Made by a program: the position numbers and the translations under genes. Shown one piece after another: positions 58,809-64,000 of a DNA stretch of 64,000 bases; position 1 is the stretch's first letter, and each line of letters opens with the position of its first letter. Below the pieces are notes generated by a model. The model was not told the DNA's origin and searched no databases. It saw nothing but the letters and a program-made list of their open reading frames with translations. The DNA comes from Musa acuminata AAA Group (lineage: Eukaryota > Streptophyta > Magnoliopsida > Zingiberales > Musaceae), in the NCBI RefSeq assembly GCF_036884655.1, contig NC_088345.1:31064501-31128500 (forward strand), read 5' to 3'.

Positions 58809-60304
58809 TGTTGAATCTCGGATTTTGATTATGAAGTCAATTGTCATTTGTTATCTAATCCATATGTTGAGATAAGTATACAGGATTAACTATGATGAAA
58901 GTAAAACATGCAGCAAGAGTTACGCCGGAGTCAAGACTATGATCACGTTGGGAGTTCGAGAGTTTGACGGAAGTCTGGACGGTCGTCGGAGGTTCTGCGG
59001 GAACAAATCCGAGAAGTCCAGGAGCTTGCAAAAAGAAGCTCGTCGGAACTCGCCAAGTGGATCGTCGCAAGTCCAGGAGTTTGCCGGAAGTCCGCAAGAG
59101 CATCACCGAGGGTTCATCGGATGATCGACGGAAGTTCACCGGAAGCTCACCGGAAGAAGCGATTGACGCACCGGAGCAAGTTGCAATAAATGCCTTAAGA
59201 AATATCATAGTTAGCACAATGATTAAGTTAGAAATGGGAGGTGATCCCATTAACTTAATCTTGGGGCAATTGGGCCTTTGATAGACTCAAATTGGGCCGA
59301 ATGTATCAGCCCATTCGGACCCAGATTTCTTGGCCAGCGGTGGCACCACTTGGGTTGGCGGTGGCACCGCCTAGGGCTCAATCTCCGAGCAAGACTGGGC
59401 GGTGCAACCGCCCCTGACAAGCGGTGGAACCACTTGAGCTCGGTCTCCGAGCTCTGCCAAGCGATGCAACCGCCCCAATCAGGCGGTGGCATCGCTTGGG
59501 CTCAATCTCCGAGTGAGACTGGGCAGTGCAACTGCCACTGTCAGGCGGTGGCACCGCCCAGAGGCTCAGTCTCCGAGCTGCCAGGCGATTATACTGCCCC
59601 AGTCAGGAGGTAGTACCACCAGGACCCCGGAAATCCGAGAAAAGATATTTTTGAGCTCCAAATTCAAACCAGTTTGGGGCCTATATATACCCCACCCTTT
59701 CTTGCATGAAAGGGCACCGAAAATCCAATCTTACTCTGTAATTTTTAGAGCTCAAAAGTGTTGTAAAGACTAGAAGTTCTCCTCCCTCTTTTCTTCCAAG
59801 TTTTGATCTTTCAAGAGAGGAGAGAAAAGTTTGTAATGGTTGTCTCCTAAGCCCATCAAAAAGAGTGAAACTGTAAAAGAGTGGTTGACCTTCACCTATT
59901 GAAGGAAGGCCTCTAGTAGACGTCGGTGACCTCGTCGGTGGAGGAAGCTAAAAGTGGATGTAGGTCAAGATTGACCGAACCACTCTAAATCTCGGTTTGC
60001 ATTTACTTTGAGCATCTTATCTTTACTGCAATCCTCCTCAGTAGCTTACTGCCTTCTGCTCATTTACGAATATGTTTCATAGTTAAGTATTTTCCGAATC
60101 GGCATTAAGGCGGAAATCAGTTTTATCGTACGAACATCATATTTCAGTTTGCACTTACATTTTGATTTCCATCATAACTGCAAATTGTATTTATATCTCT
60201 TTGCTTTAACTGCATCTCGCTTGATCATAAGTTAAAGTGATTTATAAATCGTCTTTCATATCGAATTCGCTTTTATCGTATAAACGTCCTATTCCAGTTT
60301 GATT
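58809..60304 (+). repeat. Plus-oriented copia LTR, 3' end cut off
   Basis: It begins TGTTGAATCTCGG with no polypurine tract in front, so its left side is a genomic junction and this is the 5' side of an insertion or a solo LTR. It is of the same subfamily as the solo LTR at 11148-13542 (shared ggaggtgatcccattaacttaatc, ggggcaattgggcc). The motif array of gcggtggcaccgcc type lies at 59335-59615 and the TATA box (ctatatatacc) near 59681. At ~60305 it passes into gypsy-type sequence before reaching the expected ...CTAACA end. Confidence 0.85.
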
Positions 60305-61281
60305 GAACTTCTAGAATGCAGGAAGTTTTCACCCCAACTTGGAGTAATTCTCTCATAGGTTTGGTCGCCTTTGGGATTGTACCGTCTTCTCCATCAACCC
60401 TGTCGCCTACTCCATTAAGTAGCAAAGGTACAGCACCACGTACTGCCTGCTTCGTTCCTTGGTTATGCACTCTTACATGACCCGAAGTCCTTCTCTTTCG
60501 GCTATCTTGATGAGAAGCTCATTGACACCAGTCTTACGAAGTTCCTCAGCCTCTGCCCTTCAGCCTTGTCTCAGTACTTGGAGATTGCCTCTGCATGCTC
60601 CACCTCCTCGGCCCCTTTCACGACCAAGCGCTCTCCCTCCATGAGAGCAAGGGATCAATGACTTTCACGGAAGTCCCGCCTCTACGGTACCATAGCGCTG
60701 CCATACCCATGGCCCTACTATCCGTCGCCTCGCATCTGCATCCCTTTTCTTCACGATCAGTAGATATGTCTCTATGGCACTCCTCTGAGTCTACCTTCAT
60801 TCTAACTGATGCTTGATTTTGGGTAGCTAAGTCCCTTTGGACTCATCGTCACTTCCTCGCCCCTTTCGATCCCCCTACTTCAATACCTCTGTGTTCTCTA
60901 AGCAGCTCCCTCTTGGTCGATGGAAAGACAGACTGCAACTCCCATGCATGGCCTCTGCCATCGCATTATAGGGTTTGCACCGATTCTGTTCTCCTTAGCT
61001 TCCTTGGTAGCAACGTTCGCTTACTCGACCTTGTTCTCTGACTTGCCGGGCTCCCTTAAGGGAATATGAGCTCTGGAGTAGTCCAATTCTTCAGCTGCTT
61101 CGATCATACCTCCGTATGATCAAGTCCCTCCCATGGGACTCACTGGTACTTGCATTCGAACTTTTCCCTTAGTGGAACCTTGCCCCCATATGCTAATGAC
61201 CAAGGTTTTCATCCGATGCAAAATTCGATGGACACACGGAAGACCCACCTCTGCAGTACCATGGCCTTCACTCTTTGAATC
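60305..61281 (-). repeat. Copy 1 of a ~977-bp direct duplication
   Basis: Starts gaacttctagaatgcaggaag. It is collinear with 61414-62389 throughout (ttggagtaattctctcatagg, gttatgcactcttacatgac, cacgatcagtagatatgtctct, cttccttggtagcaacgttcgc). Confidence 0.88.
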
Positions 61282-61413
61282 CCGAGGTTGTACTCTATGC
61301 ATCGAGCTGGTTACTGGCCTTCGCCCGCTCTTTGCTCACACTTCTGAAGCACTTGAAGTGTTTGCACTCCTTGCGTTGAGTTAGTTACTGTGATTCACCT
61401 TCTCAATGCCATC

Positions 61414-62389
61414 GAACTTCTGGAATGCAGGAAGTTTTCACCCCAACTTGGAGTAATTCTCTCATAGGTTTGGTTGCCTCTGGGATTGTACCGTCTTCTC
61501 CATCAACCCTGCTGCCTACTCCACTGAGTAGCAAAGGTACAGCACTACGTACTACCTACTTTGTTCCTTGGTTATGCACTCTTACATGACCCGAAGTGCT
61601 TCACTTTCGGCTATCTTGATGAGAAGCACATTGACACCAGTTTTACGAAGTTCTTCGGCCTCTGCCCTTCATCCTTGTCTCGGTACTTGGAGATTGCCTC
61701 TGCATTCTCCACCTCCTCGGCCCCTTTCACTACCAAGTGCTCTCCCTCCATGAGAGCAAGGGATCAATGACTTTCACGAAAGTCCCGCCTCTGCGGTTCC
61801 ATGGCGCTGCCATGCCTATGGCCATACTATCCGTCGTCTCGCATATGCATCCCTTTCCTTCACGATCAGTAGATATGTCTCTGTGGCACTCCTCTGAGTC
61901 CACCTCCATTCTAACTGATGCTTGATTTTCGGTAGCTAAGTCCCTCTGGACTCGTCGTTGCTTCCTCGCCCCTTTCGACCCCCTAATTCAACACCTCTGT
62001 GTTCTCCAAGCAGTCTGTTTGGTCGATGGAAAGACAGACTGCAACTCCCATGCATGGCCTCTGCCATCACATTGTAGGGTTTGCACCGATTCTGTTCTCC
62101 TTAGCTTCCTTGGTAGCAACGTTCGCTTACTCGGCCTTGTCCTCTGTCTTGCCGGGCTCCTTTAAGTGAATATGAGCTCTGAGCAGTCCAACTCTCCAGC
62201 TGCTTCGATCATACCTCTGCATAATCAAGTCTCTCCCATGGGACTCACTGGTACTTGCATTCGAACTTTTCCCTTAGTGGAACACAGCCCCCATATGCTG
62301 ACGACCAAGGTTTTCATCCGATTCAAAATTCGATGCACGCCCGGAAGACCCACCTCTGTGGTACCATGGCCTTCACTCCTTGAATCCAT
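61414..62389 (-). repeat. Copy 2 of the ~977-bp direct duplication
   Basis: Starts gaacttctggaatgcaggaag, 1109 bases after copy 1, and matches it to ccttcactccttgaatcc. A 132-base spacer (61282-61413) separates the copies; that spacer is also present in the 39301-40398 fragment. Confidence 0.88.
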
Positions 62390-64000
62390 AGCCCTTCTTG
62401 CCGTCGTGTTGTTCACCGAAGTGGAGCTTCCAGTAGCTCCCGATCATACCTCCATATGATCTAGTCCCTCCCGGGACTATGTCGTGTGTATCGCATTGCC
62501 ACGAACTGTTCCACCATGATCCGTTGCACCATGTCGCCTCCTGGTGACATCTCCATTGCATTCTGATCCTTGTGGAATAAACTCAAATTGTGAACCCTCC
62601 ATGTGTGGCCTCTGCCAATACATCGCAGGGTCTCTTCCACCTTCGATTTCATTCGCTCATTTGGCAATCGACCTTCATCCACCCACTCTTGGGTCACACC
62701 TAGATGAAGCACCGCTCTAGGACAGTCCGTCACCTAGTAGCTCCCAAAGTCCACCGACTTCACTGTAATTTGTGCACCATTGTCTGGATCCTAGGCCTCT
62801 GCCCCTACCAGCACAATCTCCGCTGCGCACCGCTTCCTTCATGGCAACTTGAATGGAAACACTGTGGCATATTCTTCAAGAGTACCCACCTCTGCGTCCT
62901 CTTGCCCCGTGCTAAGGCCTTCTGAACCCAACTTCGTCTCCGCAAATTGAGTCGCCTTAGTTCCTCCATCAGATGCTTTTCTGAGATAAGGTGCATGTGC
63001 CCAGAAGCTCCCTTCTTCTTCGGCACCATGCAAGATGAATCCGCTCCATCAGAATGAAGGACCCATGGAACAACATGATCCTACTCTTGCCTCTGCAAGA
63101 GTTCATGTCCTTGACCTCTATCTAAGGAAAGCACTGTGCCTCTGCTCCATGTTCCAACTTCTATGCTAGCTCCCTTCATGCGGCTTGAGTACTTCGCCAA
63201 GTTACACCCAAGTTGCTTCGCTCCTCCTTTTTACATTGAGTCGATGGTGGTCCTCGCGCCCACCATTCCACGGGTCAGCCCTCCTTTAAGTCCAATCTCC
63301 ACATCGTCTCCAAGTGTGCCTTCATTTGTGTTGCTTTGGGTCGCTCCCCCACTTGATCTCGCAATGCATCCACTAATGCATTCTCTTAAGCGAGATCATG
63401 CGACGACTCCTCGCCGCCTGCTCATTCCATTGAGCTTTGTGGAGTTGTTGTTTGTTGAGGTACTCCTCCTCAACATGTGAGATCCGTCTCACATGATTCA
63501 CCCTCTGGAGAGCCGGGACTTATCCCTCCTGGATAACTGTCCCATTGGAGCAACATCTCTCTTTGTTTCGGAGACCACCATCCCCTTGGACTACTCCGAT
63601 CTATTGAACAAACCGTGCATTGTTCTGCCTCCTGCAAACGCACTTGCTAGATTGTGACTCCACGTCAATACAGCCCCCGCTGCACCACTCAAGGCCTAGC
63701 AACATGCTGAACTTGTTACACACTTCAGCCTCCTACGGACGTATCCTTCACATGACGAAGAGAAAGTTCCAATGCTCTATGGCGTCGAGTTTCGGTCGCC
63801 TTGGGATGGCCACGAACATTCCATCGTCCACATACAAGCCCATGCATAAGTACCAAATTCTTCGAGTTAGCAATTCCCCTCACCTCTGTGAGCCTTGCAT
63901 AACTCTTTTGGTCGTTGAGCAACTCATTCCACCTTGCATGGTCTTATCCTTTACCAAGCGCCTCGCTTGCCTTGAGCACCATCAAGTATAGTTGTCAACG

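Larger units (their letters stand above)
60305..64000 (-). mobile_element. Internal noncoding region of a gypsy-type element (antisense), running off the window
   Basis: The minus strand of 61282-61690 matches 39301-39740, the sequence leading to the polypurine tract and TGTCACAG LTR at 40399, so this region is the same family read backwards. It is GC-richer than its surroundings, with many short open frames on both strands and none showing a retroelement domain. It contains a two-copy repeat (60305-61281 and 61414-62389). No LTR for this family is visible at its left border with the copia LTR. Assignment to gypsy rests on that LTR and is moderate. Confidence 0.6.

Noticed and set aside
60273..63991. 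Many 60-120-codon frames on both strands in the gypsy-type region
   Set aside because: They appear in the same positions in both copies of the duplication but differ in frame and length; no start context, domain or codon bias distinguishes one.

Overview
This is plant nuclear DNA, almost entirely retrotransposon sequence. It is AT-rich, and it holds Ty1/copia and Ty3/gypsy LTR elements primed by initiator-Met tRNA, a degenerate Mutator-type transposase, and a single intact cellular gene. That gene, an intron-less NDR1/HIN1-like (LEA_2) membrane protein at 56842-57642, has the GC-rich codon use typical of monocots. The repeats resemble banana-type (Musa/Ensete, Zingiberales) repeats from memory; that placement is an unverified inference.

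The layout is nested. An old Mutator-like transposase relic (18395-20100) and a ~165-180-bp tandem array (20341-21115, 45552-46751, 52274-52460) form the oldest substrate. Copia A (+, window start to 18394) lies to the left; its 3' LTR was invaded by Copia Y (-, 4239-18227), which in turn carries a gypsy element (4281-9663) and a solo LTR (11148-13542, target duplication attta). Copia G (+, 21116-45551) split the tandem array and was itself hit twice: by Copia F (-, 22292-30546, duplication actgc) and by the three-LTR compound element H (-, 32297-43309, duplication tacta). H carries a gypsy-type 3' fragment (39301-40844). A Tork/Tnt1-like copia (-, 46752-52273) interrupts the right part of the array.

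Right of this, 52461-56600 is mostly anonymous AT-rich sequence with a small mosaic of copia RT, copia LTR and possible LINE fragments (54225-55130). The NHL gene follows, with an inverted pair of W-box cores about 200 bp upstream of its ATG. After it come a 5'-complete copia LTR (58809-60304) and an antisense gypsy-type internal region with a ~0.98-kb duplicated unit (60305-64000).

All element polyproteins are broken, by stops, frameshifts, deleted RT cores or lost catalytic residues. No autonomous element is evident. I found no CRISPR, operon, tRNA, rRNA or new defence or metabolic system. The most interesting content is structural: the nested order readable from target duplications, a tandem LTR-internal-LTR-internal-LTR element, an in-frame internally deleted gypsy polyprotein, and GGTACC-centred motif arrays in the copia U3 regions.
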